64,000 bases of DNA from Saprolegnia diclina VS20 (lineage: Eukaryota; Oomycota; Saprolegniomycetes; Saprolegniales; Saprolegniaceae): positions 480,791-544,790 of the forward strand of contig NW_008246081.1 of the NCBI RefSeq assembly GCF_000281045.1, in the 5' to 3' direction. Positions 1-11,178 of the stretch are shown in pieces. Both the position numbers and the translations under genes were made by a program. Numbering within the stretch: the first letter of the stretch is position 1; each line of letters begins with the position of its first letter. The notes beneath the pieces are model-generated. The model was given only the letters and a program-made list of their open reading frames with translations, was not told the DNA's origin and made no database searches.

Positions 1-666
1 CGCGGCATCATGACGTGGAGCATCAACTGGGACAAGGCGGACGGCTACGCGTTCTCCAAGCCGGCGCGCGCGGCGATCGACAGTCTCGGCGGCAACAACC
101 CGGGTCCGCGCCCGACGTCGGCCTCACCGCAACCAACGTCAGCCTCGCCCAAGCCAACGTCGGCGACGCCCACGGACGCTCCATCAGACAAGCCCACGCC
201 CAAGCCGTCTGACAAGCCCACGCCCAAGCCGTCTGACAAGCCCACGTCCAAGCCGACTGACAAGCCCACGGCCAAGCCTACCACTGGTCCTACGAGCCGC
301 CCGACACCGACCGCCAAGCCGACCGCCAAGCCGACGAGTAAGCCATCGACGGCTCCGACCACCAAGCCGACGAGCAAGCCAACGACGGCTCCGACCACCA
401 AGCCGACGAGCCCACCGAGCAGCGGGTGTGGTTCGTGCACCAACTGCTACTATGCGACGACCGACGCGTGCTTTGTGGGCTGGACAGCCGAGCAGTGCGG
501 CACGAACGCGATTTTCAAGTGGTGCGGTCCGACCGCGGTGGGTGCGTCGACAGAGCATGACGACATTATCATTGACGACCCGATCTTTGATGACGACGTG
601 ACGGACGTGGTGATTGACGACCCGATTATCTGGGAGGAGTCGAGCTCGACGGACGGCGACGCCTAG
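1..666 (+). CDS. GH18 chitinase, C-terminal part (5' end outside window)
   Basis: The reading frame is open from base 1 and stops at 664-666, so the gene starts to the left. The first residues ([11 protein letters not shown]) match the last strand of the GH18 barrel and are nearly identical to the same region of the chitinase at 1011-2225, so this is a tandem paralogue with its catalytic part missing from the window. After the barrel comes a long Thr/Pro/Lys/Ser linker of repeated KPT/KPS units (about residues 35-140), probably O-glycosylated and cell-wall spanning. A cysteine-rich module follows (CGSCTNCYY..., ending FKWCGP), also present in the neighbour and likely a carbohydrate-binding or small disulphide domain. 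Unlike the neighbour, the protein ends in an acidic tail with repeated IDDPI-type units. A secreted, wall-associated chitinase is the likely role. Confidence 0.85.
   Translation, partial: RGIMTWSINWDKADGYAFSKPARAAIDSLGGNNPGPRPTSASPQPTSASPKPTSATPTDAPSDKPTPKPSDKPTPKPSDKPTSKPTDKPTAKPTTGPTSRPTPTAKPTAKPTSKPSTAPTTKPTSKPTTAPTTKPTSPPSSGCGSCTNCYYATTDACFVGWTAEQCGTNAIFKWCGPTAVGASTEHDDIIIDDPIFDDDVTDVVIDDPIIWEESSSTDGDA
187..404 (+). repeat. Tandem in-frame repeats in chitinase linker
   Basis: Four copies of a 24-bp unit beginning GACAAGCCCACG lie at about 187-279, the first two identical. Two copies of a 36-bp unit beginning GACGAG lie at about 333-404. Both are in frame and encode Lys-Pro-Thr/Ser linker units. 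Copy-number change would lengthen or shorten the linker without breaking the frame. Confidence 0.85.
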
Positions 667-985
667 TCGCTCAACCGTTGTCAGTGGCGTGTCCTTGTGT
701 TGAATCGACTCTGTTTTTTTACGCACCTCTTTCCGCAAGCTTCTTTTCGAAGCTTTCTGGGGCCGCGTGGGACGAAGAAGAGAGAACGGAGCATCCATCG
801 CTGTCGGTCCTTGTCTAGTTGTGTGCGGTTGCTCCAGACAGGCGCGAACATGGCGTGCGTGGCGGCCTCGTTCCATTTCGCTCCAGTGTGAGATGGCATC
901 GCGACTAAAAACACCCAAAACGCTTGGCCCGCCACCAGATGGTTTCTGCGGGATCTTTGGTTTTGCGATTTTCCGGCGGTTGCGA
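667..985. other. Spacer between tandem chitinases
   Basis: No convincing coding sequence. The frame of the next gene is open back to an ATG at 924, but that extension lacks a signal peptide and would place the core promoter match at 986-1001 inside the coding region. Confidence 0.5.
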
Positions 986-1001
986 GCTCACTTTGCCTTT
1001 T
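986..1001 (+). promoter_or_regulatory. Oomycete core promoter (Inr + flanking region) match
   Basis: GCTCACTTTGCCTTTT matches GCTCATTYYNCAWTTT at 14 of 16 positions and ends 9 bp before the ATG at 1011. It supports that start over the upstream in-frame ATG at 924. Confidence 0.6.
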
Positions 1002-1010
1002 GCCTCAAGC

Positions 1011-2225
1011 ATGCTGCTTGCGCTTCTCGCTTCAATGCTGCTCGCCGCGGCCAGCGCCGCGCCGCTGCGAGGCCACGCCCTCGTCGGCTACTGGCACGAC
1101 TTCCAGAACCCGTCCGGCCCGACCTACCCGCTGCGCATGGTGAGCCAGGACTGGGACGTGGTCATCGTCGCGTTTGGCACCAACCAAGGCAACGGCAACG
1201 TCGGATTCGAGCTCGATAAAGGCGCGGGCTCGGAAGCGGCGTTCATTGACGACATTGCAGCGCTCCAAGCGCGAGGCAAGAAGGTCGTGCTCTCGCTCGG
1301 CGGCCAAGACGGGTCGGTCTCGCTAAGCAACGACATGGAGCGCCACAACTTTGTCACTTCGGTATACGGACTCTTGCGCAAGTATGGCTTTGACGGCATC
1401 GATCTGGACCTGGAGTCGGGTATCTCGCAAGGTCTCCCGATCATCAACAACCTCATTATCGGCGTCAAGGAGCTCCGCCGTCGCGTCGGCGACTCGTTTT
1501 ACCTCTCGATGGCGCCCGAGCACCCGTACGTGCAGGGCGGCTACGGTGCATATGGTAGCATCTGGGGTGCGTACCTTCCGATCATAGACGGTCTCCGCAA
1601 CGAGCTCAGCATCATTCACGTCCAGTACTACAACAACGGCGGCTTTGTCTACACGGACGGCCGCATGATCAACGAAGGCACCGTCGACTGCCTCGTCGGC
1701 GGCTCGCTCATGCTCATGGACGGCTTCCGTGTCAACTATGGCCAGGGCTGGAAGTTCAACGGCCTTCGTCCCGACCAAGTTGCATTCGGTGTCCCTTCGG
1801 GTCCGCAGGCGGCCGGCCGGGGCTTCGTGACGCCGACGACGGTCACGCGAGCGTTGACGTGTCTTGCGCACGGCGTTGGCTGCGACACGATCAAGCCCAA
1901 GAATACATACCCGACGTTCCGCGGCGTCATGACATGGAGCATCAACTGGGACCGGTTTGACCGGTTTGCATTCTCGCAGCCGGCGCGCCACGCGCTCGAC
2001 AGCCTTGGCCACAACAGCTTTGTCGCGCCAGTCTACGCGGCGACGAGGACGCAGGAGGAAGAGACAGCGCCCGTGCCGACGCCCGAGCCCACACACAAGG
2101 CTCAGCGCAAGCCCGGCTGCGGCGACAACACGGGGTGCTACTATGCGCCCACATCCATGTCGCTCGTGGGCTGGTCGGCGCAAGATTGCGGCAAAATGCC
2201 CTTCTTCCAGTGGTGTGGACCGTAA
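1011..2225 (+). CDS. Secreted GH18 chitinase
   Basis: A 404-residue endochitinase of glycoside hydrolase family 18, expected to cleave beta-1,4-GlcNAc polymers in the oomycete's own wall or in host or prey walls. The chosen start gives a clean signal peptide (MLLALLASMLLAAASAAP). The substrate-binding SxGG strand (VLSLGG) lies at about 93-98 and the catalytic DxxDxDxE motif FDGIDLDLE at 127-135, with Glu135 the proton donor. The last barrel strand reads [11 protein letters not shown] short linker then leads to a cysteine-rich C-terminal module (CGDNTGCYY...FQWCGP) shared with the upstream paralogue. The linker is far shorter than in that paralogue and the acidic tail is absent. No introns. 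The in-frame ATG at 924 is less likely because it hides the signal peptide. Confidence 0.9.
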   Translation: MLLALLASMLLAAASAAPLRGHALVGYWHDFQNPSGPTYPLRMVSQDWDVVIVAFGTNQGNGNVGFELDKGAGSEAAFIDDIAALQARGKKVVLSLGGQDGSVSLSNDMERHNFVTSVYGLLRKYGFDGIDLDLESGISQGLPIINNLIIGVKELRRRVGDSFYLSMAPEHPYVQGGYGAYGSIWGAYLPIIDGLRNELSIIHVQYYNNGGFVYTDGRMINEGTVDCLVGGSLMLMDGFRVNYGQGWKFNGLRPDQVAFGVPSGPQAAGRGFVTPTTVTRALTCLAHGVGCDTIKPKNTYPTFRGVMTWSINWDRFDRFAFSQPARHALDSLGHNSFVAPVYAATRTQEEETAPVPTPEPTHKAQRKPGCGDNTGCYYAPTSMSLVGWSAQDCGKMPFFQWCGP

Positions 2226-3392
2226 ATGTAACTGCCAACTGCACACTAAATAGACGTTGGAATATAATGACGTGGCACCTTCTACAGCAGCACGCGCACA
2301 CGTCCTTGACTGTCATTGCTTAGTACGAGGCGAGCTCGATCTGCTGCCGTCCAGCATCGCCCTCTGGCGTTGCCGCGAGCATTATTTTTTTGTGCATTTG
2401 ATGACCCTGGCTGCGCTCAGTTCGCCATCTGCGCCCAAGACACCTCTGGCGCTCAGACGGGACACGGCTTGTTCCTGATCACGATGGGGTTTGATTCTCA
2501 GGAAGGTTCAGAACTCCAAATCTCGCACTCTGCGAACGCGTTCCCGTGGCCAGTGGCAATGGCCGGTCCTACCCGAGGCCCCGATACCTCGCCACCGACC
2601 CGAATCTCTTGATACTGTAGTATGCACAATTGATGCTACTGGGCGGTGCTGGGTGGGGATCGCACGTGCTCGCTGCAACTTGGTGCACGTCCAACGGTGC
2701 AAGAATTCGGTGCAGGCAATGACAACGTGTGCAACTCCAGGCTCCTGCGCGCCAGGGATTTAACGCACCACGTCAAAGCCCAGCCCGTGCACGTTTTTTG
2801 CGTCCAACCCACACCCGCGCATCTTCTACGCCATCACCCTGTTTCGTTTATCAGCATCAAGCAGCCAAATCGCGCAGTTTATCAAGTTTGGCATGGCTGG
2901 ATCAAGTTGGTATCCAATGCAAGTTCTCAATCCTCCAGCATTCCAGTCGGCTCTCGGACCTCCACAAGGAACTGGGTGCTGACGACAGCAGCAGCATCGT
3001 CCGTCGTCGTCAGTTTGTGCATCGCACCACCATATCATAGGACACTAAAATTCCGACAAGCCTGGTCGGTCGTCGTCTGTCAGCGTTCTTGCGAAGGCGC
3101 CAAGAACTTATAGAACCACACAGCACAGCTTGTATAGTGCTAGCCGCGTGCGATAGGCTCTACCAAGAGCTACACCAAGACGACGACGAAGAAGAAGGTG
3201 GATATGATTCGGCGGCGACACGTTGAGCAAGAGAAGCTGCGACGACGCGCCACCTGGTCGCTTGGTTTACTGGCCGTCGTAACTCACATGGCGCTGATAG
3301 CCACAGCATTTAAATCACATGCTGCCTCGATGCATACAAACGCCAAGTACAAAGTGCTGGCCTTTCTTTTCTCAGTATATAATTACGCAGCG
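2226..3392. other. Intergenic region without a recognisable gene
   Basis: About 1.2 kb. Short ORFs occur in several frames (for example 2646-3113 +) but have low-complexity or random-looking composition and no recognisable motif. The last part carries a TATA-like GTATATAATTA at about 3375-3385 upstream of the next gene. Confidence 0.5.
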
Positions 3393-3408
3393 GCTCAGTT
3401 GAAATTTG
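3393..3408 (+). promoter_or_regulatory. Probable core promoter for the acylated protein gene
   Basis: GCTCAGTTGAAATTTG agrees with the oomycete Inr/FPR consensus at about 12 of 16 positions and lies 7 bp before the ATG at 3416, with a TATA-like stretch about 10 bp further upstream. Confidence 0.45.
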
Positions 3409-3415
3409 GCACAGC

Positions 3416-4552
3416 ATGGGCAATTGCATGTCGTCGAAAGGCGCCGTGCTCTCGCCGACCGCGCGGACGTTCCGGGACAAGCCGACGCTGAGCATGAGCT
3501 CCGACTACGGCCTGCAGCACTCGAGCATCCACTTTGAGAGCGCGCGCGACGTGAACGAGCTCATCCGCGACCTGCCCGACACGGCCGACGTCAAAGCGCT
3601 GAGCTCGATCGCGATGCTCTCGGCGCGTGGCCGCAAGCGCGGGTCGTCGGCAGTCTCGCTGCTCTCGAACGAAGACAATCCCAACTTTCACGCAGCCGAG
3701 AAGCGCGAAAGCACCAAGAAGGACGCGCTGCCGTCGTACGACCAGGCCGGCCCGCTCTCGTCGCTCTCGGAGCACGTGGTCTCGGAATCCTCCAACCGGT
3801 CCCGCACGCAGAGCTACATGTCGTTCGTGGACCCCCTGAGCTCGATCGCCGCCGCCGAGAACAACCTCGAGCTCTTTCGCCAGATCCAAGCCGCGTTCCC
3901 CTCGTCGGCCTCGACCGAATCCTCCAAGATGAACGACCGCACGTCCAAGTCGCCGCGGTCGTCGTCCGAGACGGACGCCGACTCGTCCTCGTTTTCATCG
4001 TCGAAAGCACCCGAGAACGACACGCTGAACCAGCATCCGCCGAGCGACCAAGGCCAGTCGCCGCCAATGGACCCCAAGTTTTCCTTCTTTGTCTTTGAAG
4101 GCGACGACATTCCGCGCATGTCGTCCGAGAAGGACGAAGACACGCGCCGGTCGTCGTGCTACATTGTCGAGACGTCGCGCGACTCGAATGCGTCCCAGCG
4201 CTCGTCGCGGTCGTACTCGCCGCGGACGTCGGATCGGTCGAGCCTTGGCTTTCCTGTCGCACGGTCGTCGCCGCTCGAGGACGTGCCTTCGTTCGTGTCG
4301 CCACGCAGCGCGTACCCGCCAATGGCAGCGGCGGCGACCCCCAAGCTCACAGCGACCGTGAGCCCAACTGCCGCGTTTGACGACCGCATGAGCTACGAGT
4401 CGCACTACTCGCTCATGAGCTTCTCGCAGTCCTTCTCGATGGACGTCGGGTCGTTTGACGATCACTTTTCGGCCTCAGACTTTCGAGACACGTCGTGCTC
4501 GACGGGGTCGTTCCGCGAAAGCGGGAGCTCGGAACCGGGCCTCTACCTGTAG
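3416..4552 (+). CDS. Serine-rich protein with N-myristoylation/palmitoylation signal
   Basis: 378 residues, single exon, no recognised catalytic domain. The N-terminus MGNCMSSK fits the N-myristoyltransferase consensus (Gly2, Ser6) with Cys4 placed for palmitoylation, so the protein is predicted to sit on the inner face of the plasma membrane. The rest is strongly Ser-rich and looks intrinsically disordered, with many SP and RSS sites suited to phosphorylation and 14-3-3-type binding, a few hydrophobic patches (for example KFSFFVFEGDD near residue 220), and repeated SYESHYSLMSFSQSFSM-like Ser/Phe/Tyr stretches near the C-terminus. A core promoter match just upstream supports the start. It could be a membrane-tethered scaffold or kinase substrate; the biochemical function cannot be assigned from sequence. 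Confidence 0.75.
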   Translation: MGNCMSSKGAVLSPTARTFRDKPTLSMSSDYGLQHSSIHFESARDVNELIRDLPDTADVKALSSIAMLSARGRKRGSSAVSLLSNEDNPNFHAAEKRESTKKDALPSYDQAGPLSSLSEHVVSESSNRSRTQSYMSFVDPLSSIAAAENNLELFRQIQAAFPSSASTESSKMNDRTSKSPRSSSETDADSSSFSSSKAPENDTLNQHPPSDQGQSPPMDPKFSFFVFEGDDIPRMSSEKDEDTRRSSCYIVETSRDSNASQRSSRSYSPRTSDRSSLGFPVARSSPLEDVPSFVSPRSAYPPMAAAATPKLTATVSPTAAFDDRMSYESHYSLMSFSQSFSMDVGSFDDHFSASDFRDTSCSTGSFRESGSSEPGLYL

Positions 4553-5119
4553 TCGTTTCTTCTCCTCGTGTCTATAGTCTCGTAGTTTTCAACCAATAAT
4601 TTAATCACCCCTACCCCGCCCTTTTGCCAAACTGCAAACTCATCCAAGATTGAGATAGCTTCAGAGTGTATCTGAACCGTCGCCAGATACAAACGAATAT
4701 GAACAAAGGAGACCAGTGACGTCCGTGCATGAAGCCAGGACGGTCGCCCATCGCTGCCCGACGTGGGTGCACGTCGCCGCCCATTACTTACGTGGCCGCT
4801 TGCGATCAAAGATCCAGTCTGCGCTCCTGCATCTAAACGCACGCAACTTTTCGTTCCGATCGCCGCGTTCCGTGCGGCCTACGCATGGCAGCGCCATTGC
4901 CTAGTACTACCTGACGTCTTGCATTGCCGTGGGCGACGTCTTGCGTTGCCGTGGGCGACGTAACACTTGGGCGGCCTCTTGCTCTTTCAAGATGTGGCGT
5001 CCGGGTCCCTTCAAATGGCGTGCGATTAGACTATCGATATATAGAGGGACGCGACGGTGTCGATATGATATCCTAGAGGTTTTGCCGCGAGGTCATCTCA
5101 AGCGCAAAGACCAAGAGCC
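4553..5119. other. Intergenic region
   Basis: About 570 bp between the acylated protein gene and the PH/RCC1 gene. Only short overlapping ORFs on both strands and no recognisable product. A direct repeat of GACGTCTTGC followed by the same GTTGCCGTGGGCGACGT-like stretch occurs near 4912-4960. Confidence 0.45.
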
Positions 5120-8100
5120 ATGGCCATAATCGCGACGCTCCTCGCGTACAAGAAGAACCATGGCCTCATGCGCCCGTGGCGGCAGCGCCAGCTCTCGCTC
5201 CTCAGCGACGGCTGGCTCATCTGGGACAAGACGCAGACGTACAGCCTGCGCGATGGCGATAATCCTCATGGTTCTTGCGTAGCGGCGCCAACGGCAAGCG
5301 CATGGATCTCGTCGAGGTACGTTGCGCCGCTGCTGCATTGGTCTCCATGTAGCGGCTTGGTGCGAATAGACGGAGATTGGCCACGAGATCGTCAAGTCGG
5401 GCGCGTTCTTTAGCTTCACAGTCAATTGGGCCGGCGACGTGAGCTCGCTCGGCTTTCACACGCAGGCCGAAGCGCACGAGTTTCGCAATACGATGCAAGA
5501 GATTGCCGACGAAAACGCGGCCGGGCGGCGCGAGTGGACCGCTGCCTTCAAGCACGCGCTGGAAGAAACCAACGTCGACGCCGTGCGTACGCGCCTGTCG
5601 ATCGATCGCTCATGCAGACGCATAGCGGCGTGCGCTTGTGCTCCACATCAAGCCGCGCGACTGGAACAAGGAGTGGCAGTTCTGTCTGCGGTACTCTACG
5701 GTTTGCGCAAGTACACACGCATCATATATATATGTGTAGATCCCAGGCCAGCGACGACTTTACGCTGCAGCTGCGCCGCATGAAGCGCATGTACGGGGTA
5801 CGTTGTCGTCTTCGTTCGTGTTTGGCCCATTTTCCGGCGTAGCTATGGCTCCAGTTCAACCAGTATGCACTCATGCTGGCCGACGCGATCCATCATGCGG
5901 CCGACCCATCGGCTTTTGTCTACCAGCGAAATCCGGGCATCAACCCGTACAAGGCCTGTGGTATGACTACAGCTTACACCTTTGCCATTGTCCTAGGTGG
6001 TTTGACGACGAGTCGACGGGCCAAGTCGAGCCGAAGCTGCGTATCTACACTTCGACTCCGCTCGTGCTGCTCGTTGCACGTGACCATTGGAAGTGCTACC
6101 AGTCGCTCAAGCAGGACATGCGCGTCTTTAGCTCCTTCAAGGAGCTTTACGATGTCTTTCGAACGATCGCCAACACGGCTGCAAGTCTCGGCGATGAAAA
6201 GCTGCGCGAAGTCGCCCAAATCAAGTTTCCTCTCACGGCCAGCTTTGAGGTTTGTCCCATATTATATATATATTGAGGATAATAATGATGTCGACTAGAT
6301 TCGCGACATGCGCGTGCTTGTCTGCGCGCAGCCGCTCGGCGACACGAACCCCGTGCGCTTGGGCAACCAGCACATTCACAACATGCTCAACAATTTGCGG
6401 TTTACGCGGCCGACGCAGGTGCTGCAAGCGCTTCCGTACCGTGAGCTCCCCCTCTTTTCGTGTATTCACCGGTACAATATTGTCTTGTTGATTTTGAGCC
6501 AATTAATTGACATTGAAATTGTGGCTAGGAGCGCGGTCTCGGACGATGTGTACCTCATGCGCATCTCGTCGCCGTACGCCAACGTGTTTCGCACCGACAT
6601 TCGCCCGTATCAGTACGCGGGCTGCCTCGTGCCGCTGGACGCCGCGGCGCCGATCCAGGTATGTCATGCTTTGAAATATCAATGTTTCAATTTTACACAA
6701 AGGTGCTGACGCAAGACGAGCTCGTGACGATGAAGGAGACGCTGGACGCGAGCAAGAAGGGCCTCGTGCACTATCTGAGTCTCAAAGGCATCAAGAGCAA
6801 GTTTGAGACGCTGCCGTACCTCGATGTGATGTATTTTGCGCGGGAAATCATGTCGACCGACGTCAACGCGCGCGCGACGCAGTTTGGCGCGACCAAGATG
6901 TACGGCGACATTGTGTTTACGTTCAACGCCGAGACGAGCCGGCTTCCGTTGCATCTCAAAGAAGCATTCGTCTTGAGCTTGGACGCGGAAGCGCGACGTT
7001 TTCTGAGTCTTCTCCAAGAGCGCGATGTGGCCTCGAGCTCGGTACGCGCGCACTTGCGACACATGGTGTCGAGCATCTCGTAGGTCGAGCGCGTCGAAGT
7101 GCGCATCAAAGAGCTTCTTGCCGCGCACATTCACCAGTTTGCGACACGCCTCATCACGCTTGGCGACGGCACGACCAAGGACGCCCCCGTGCTGAATCAC
7201 GCGCCGTCGTCGTCGTCGAGCAACGACGAGGACGAGCCTGCGTCATCGTCGGGGTCGTTCATTTATGTGGCTGACACCAACCATCTGCGCACGCTCATGA
7301 AGGAAAGCGGCATCAACATGACCTTCTTGCCAGCGATTCTCGGGTGCACCGGGGTACGAACCGATGGTCGACACCACTTTAACATAGATATGTGTGGTGT
7401 AGTCGACGCAAGCCGGTGTCCAGCTGCTTGTCTTGACGGAAATCGTTGCCCGTGTCGCCAAGGTGCGCGCCAATGCAAGCCTCTCCCAACTCACTTGAAG
7501 CGATGTAGCACCTCTTGCGCTTCAAGCTGCTGACAAACCCGGAGATGAGCCGTAGCGCGGTCGCCGTCGAGCTTGTCAACGCCATCATGCGCGGGCTCAC
7601 CGAGCACGACCCGGTCGCGAGTCAGTTTTGGGGCGTCGACTTGCCCATCTGGGTCTCGCTCGGTCCCTTCTCCGCCTGTATTCCATGTTTGCATGCTATG
7701 TGGCGCTTACGCTGTGTCTCTAGCTGCCTATTTCGTCCCCAAGAGCGCTTTGGACGCGACGACGTACCATGCGACGCTGAAGCGGAACCCAGCCCCGCTC
7801 TTCATGGCGCTCCTCCGCAACTTGCGCCTCAACGTGAGTCTCCGCGTGCTCGACGCCCTCCTCACCCACAGCAACGCTTTGCACTTCTCGGAGCTTCAAG
7901 CCGACGACATCATTGGCTTTGAGAAGTGCAAAGTGTCGACGGACTGGGCCAACATGGAGCGGGCCGACCTCTCGTCGTTCTCGCACCAGCTCGTGCAGCT
8001 CGAGTCCGTCTTCAAGACGTCGATCAGCGAAACGCGGCCGACGACGGCGTTCCGTCCGCAAGGCAGCACGCTCCAGAAGGGCGCTATCAAGAGCAAGGGC

Positions 8101-10155
8101 GAGTATTACCTCGACCTCTTCCGCAGTGTCGACGAGCGGGTCGCTGGCGCCATGGAAGGCATTAGCGATCACGTTGAAGAGTACTGCCTCGAACGCAGCA
8201 TCCACGCCAACCTCCGCTCGGCGATCGCGGCCGCGCGGTAGCCAGCGTTCTCTTGATGGATCGGTTGCTGATACAATCGCGTAGGAACCGCGACGCGCGG
8301 CAGGTGCGCGCCATCATGACGGACGTGCGTCGGCAGATTGACATGCTCCCGTCCGTGTCGCTCTTGCCGATTGGGTACTTTCTGAGCTGCCTCTTCTTGG
8401 AGATCTTCTTGTACGAAGACGCCGGGCAGCAGCACTGGAAGACGCTTCTGAGTTTGTACGTGCACGCGTGGAAGTGGCTGCGGGTCTTGTTTCGGTAGAT
8501 ATGGTCGTCTTGATGCATGGTGCGATATATATGTCGTGCGTAGACCCGCAAACACGTCGCACTTGCTCATGAATGCGTCCGGCCACATGCTCTTCCTAGT
8601 CCTTATCCTCAAGCTCTCGAACGTCTTTCGCAGTCTCACACCGCGCGATGTGAGCCCTGAGCAAATGGCCCACGTCCAAAAGTCGAGTGCGATGCTGCAG
8701 CTGCTCATGCAGACACTGCCCACGTCGACGGACGTCAGTCGCCTCGTCTCGCCGCAGTTTTGGTTCAAGAAGATTGATCGGCACTTTCTCAATCTCAACT
8801 CCATGTTCCTGCCCAAGAGCCTCTTTGAGAAAGCTATGGTGATCCCGCGCACGGACGTTGCGTCGGCGATGTGGGCCATGAACGGGTCGGCGTTTCTTCA
8901 AGGCAACGTCATGGGCCTCAGCCTCGACGTCGAGCAGCGTCACATGCAGCAAAACCATGACGCGCCGCATTCCGAGCCGCTCCCGACGTTTGGCCCGCGC
9001 GTCGTCGACCTCACGATGCTCCGGTTCCCGCCGCCCATGGTCCACAGCATCCGCTTCGTCTCGTGTGGCTACCGGCACGCGGCGCTCATCACGACGCACG
9101 GAAGCCTCTTCACCTTTGGGTACGGCGAGTGCGGCCGGCTCGGACATGGCGACGAAGAGCCCGTCGGGCAGCCCAAGCCCGTCGCCTTCTTTGAAGACAA
9201 GGTGGTGCGTCATGCGTCCTGCGGCCGCGAGCACTCGATGGTCGTCACCGACGACGGACAGCTCTATGGCTTTGGGTGGGGCGAGGCCGGGCGACTCGGC
9301 ACGGGCGAGTCGGGCAAAGCGCTCCTGCCGCAGCTCGTGGACCTCCCGCCGATCGCCAAGGTGGGCTGTGGCCGAGAGCACACGCTTGCCGTGGCCCGTG
9401 ACGGGGACCTCTACGCGTTTGGTGCGGGCTACAGCGGTCGCCTCGGCGTCGGCTCGGAAGAGGACGGGCATTTGCCGCAGCGCTGCGCCTTGGACGTGAA
9501 GATTCTGTCGGCCGAAGCAGGCGAGTGTCACTCGGCTGCCATCGACGTCGACGGCAACGTACGATTAATGAGACATGCTTCGAGGACCTCATTAATGTCA
9601 CGTAGGTCTATACGTGGGGGTTTGGTGGCTCGGGCGCGCTCGGACTCGGCTCGCTCGATGACGCGCTCGTTCCAACGCTCGTGCCCGACCTGCGAGCGAT
9701 TGCGATTGGCTGTGGCGCCTACCACACGGTCATTGTGACGCCCGACGGCCGCGTCTTTGGCTGGGGGGACGCGCTCGCCGGCCAGCTGGGCGACGCGGCC
9801 ATCGGTCTCGGCGAGATGCAGATGGCGCCGATGCACATTCCCATCCCCAACGTTGCTGCCACGCACGTGAGCTGCGGCTCGTACACGACCGGCGTGCTCA
9901 CCACGGCGGGCGAGGTATACAACTGGGGCTCGCCCGACGCAGCGAACGGCGCGCCGCTCCAAAAGCAAGATGCTGTGCCACTCAAGGTCGACATGCCCGA
10001 CGGTGTCGCGTTCGGCGCGCTCTCGTGCGGTGCGTCTCTCGTATCGTTGTCTACCGGACGCCTGACAACTTGTGCATGCCATCGTAGGAGCCTATCAAAT
10101 GATTGCTGCGACACGCGTCGCCACGTTCACGTACGACGCCGAGTGTTGGATGTAA
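5120..10155 (+). CDS. Multi-domain protein: N-terminal PH, central Clu-like region, C-terminal RCC1 repeats
   Basis: Modelled with 18 exons: 5120-5238, 5283-5316, 5370-5582, 5626-5690, 5740-5797, 5843-5946, 5997-6249, 6299-6435, 6529-6658, 6703-7041, 7084-7353, 7403-7462, 7509-7677, 7724-8237, 8285-8494, 8544-9558, 9606-10029, 10088-10155. The sum is 1394 codons (1393 aa) and every junction keeps frame. Residues 1-115 resemble a PH domain (HGLMRPWRQRQLSLLSDGWL, then FSFTVNWAGD). Around 550-610, HLRTLMKESGINM followed by LTEIVARVAKHLLR resembles the central region of Clu/CLUH proteins. From about 1060 on there are RCC1 blades (CGYRHAALIT, FGYGECGRLGHGDEE, VYTWGFGGSGALGLG). RCC1 propellers often act as exchange factors or scaffolds, so a membrane-linked GTPase or trafficking role is inferred. 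The exact family is not recognised; exon boundaries are predictions. Confidence 0.75.
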
Positions 10156-10226
10156 TGCACCGTAATCACACAACCCTAACCGCACGGTCGACAAGAACTA
10201 TATATGTTTATATAAATGCAAGGGTG

Positions 10227-11178
10227 CTACGCCTTCATCAACGCCGCAAGCATGCGCGACGATCGTTGCTGGAGCATTCGGACATCGCAGAGGAGGATGT
10301 GCACGCCAAGGACAAACCCAAAGAGCTATAGGAAGCGGTTTCGGACCCACAATGTCGATGTATCGCAAAAGGTACCTGGGCCACGCCGGCAGCGAGGGAC
10401 GTCCAGCCAATGTAGACATTGTTGGTCGCTGCATTTTGCAGAAAGACGTCCCGGCACCACACTTGGTTGCGCTGCGGACACGGCGACGCGCCAGCTGTGC
10501 AGTTGGTCGTGCCGCAGTAGATACCCGCGACCTGGTTGAGGCTCCGCGCGTGGGCCGCGTCATCGAGGCCAATGTGCCTGTCCCAAAATGATCCATTCGT
10601 TATGATGTGGAGACGACAGCGTACACTTGGATCGTCGAGACGTTGTAGTAGCCGCAGCAGAACCACGCGTTTTGCATCTCTTGCCACCCGGTCGGCGTCA
10701 CCGACGCGTACGCATGCAGGTTCGCGATCATGGCTTCTTCGAGGTAGGCGACGCGTACATCGCTAAAGTTGTTGGCGCGTGCGTCAATGATGGCGCTGTT
10801 GAGCGTGAGGCCGATGATACCGGCCAGCGTCAAGACGACGCCGGCGCCAAAGCCCAAGAGCACATACTATGCACCGCATGCAGTGAGTCCGCCGCTCGAA
10901 CAAGAAATGCGAGAACGCACACTGCCGAGGGCAACGTTGCGCTGTCCGGTCGTGACGCAGTGGCGGTGCTGGCGCAGGCCGTAGAGCCCGAGGCCCGCAA
11001 GGAGAACGAGGAGGCCGGCGCAGACTGCGGACGCGACGTAGCCGAGCGACGGCACCGCGCGCGTGTCGCTTTGGCACGTGAGCGCGTAGAGCGTGACAAT
11101 GAGGACAGCAACACCCAGTGCGAGCACGAGGAAGTTCCACACATTGAGGAAGCGCTTGGCGACGACCGAGAACGCCAT
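10227..11178 (-). CDS. Tetraspanin-like four-TM protein
   Basis: Four exons on the minus strand: 10921-11178, 10625-10866, 10376-10577, 10227-10325. Introns are 47-54 nt. The protein has TM1 (NFLVLALGVAVLIVTLYAL), TM2 and TM3 (LGYVASAVCAGLLVLLAGLG; GFGAGVVLTLAGIIGL), then a large extracellular loop with the diagnostic tetraspanin CCG motif (NAWFCCGYYN) and further paired cysteines (YCGTTNC, PCPQRNQVWC), and TM4 (LFGFVLGVHILL) with a short cytosolic tail. Tetraspanins organise membrane microdomains. The gene lies between two RCC1 genes on the opposite strand and starts 75 bp from the downstream one, so they probably share a promoter. Which tetraspanin subfamily is unclear. Confidence 0.85.

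Noticed and set aside
10170-10185. Telomere-like CCCTAA units (also about 21920 and 43855)
   Set aside because: One or two units each, no array, and embedded between ordinary genes.
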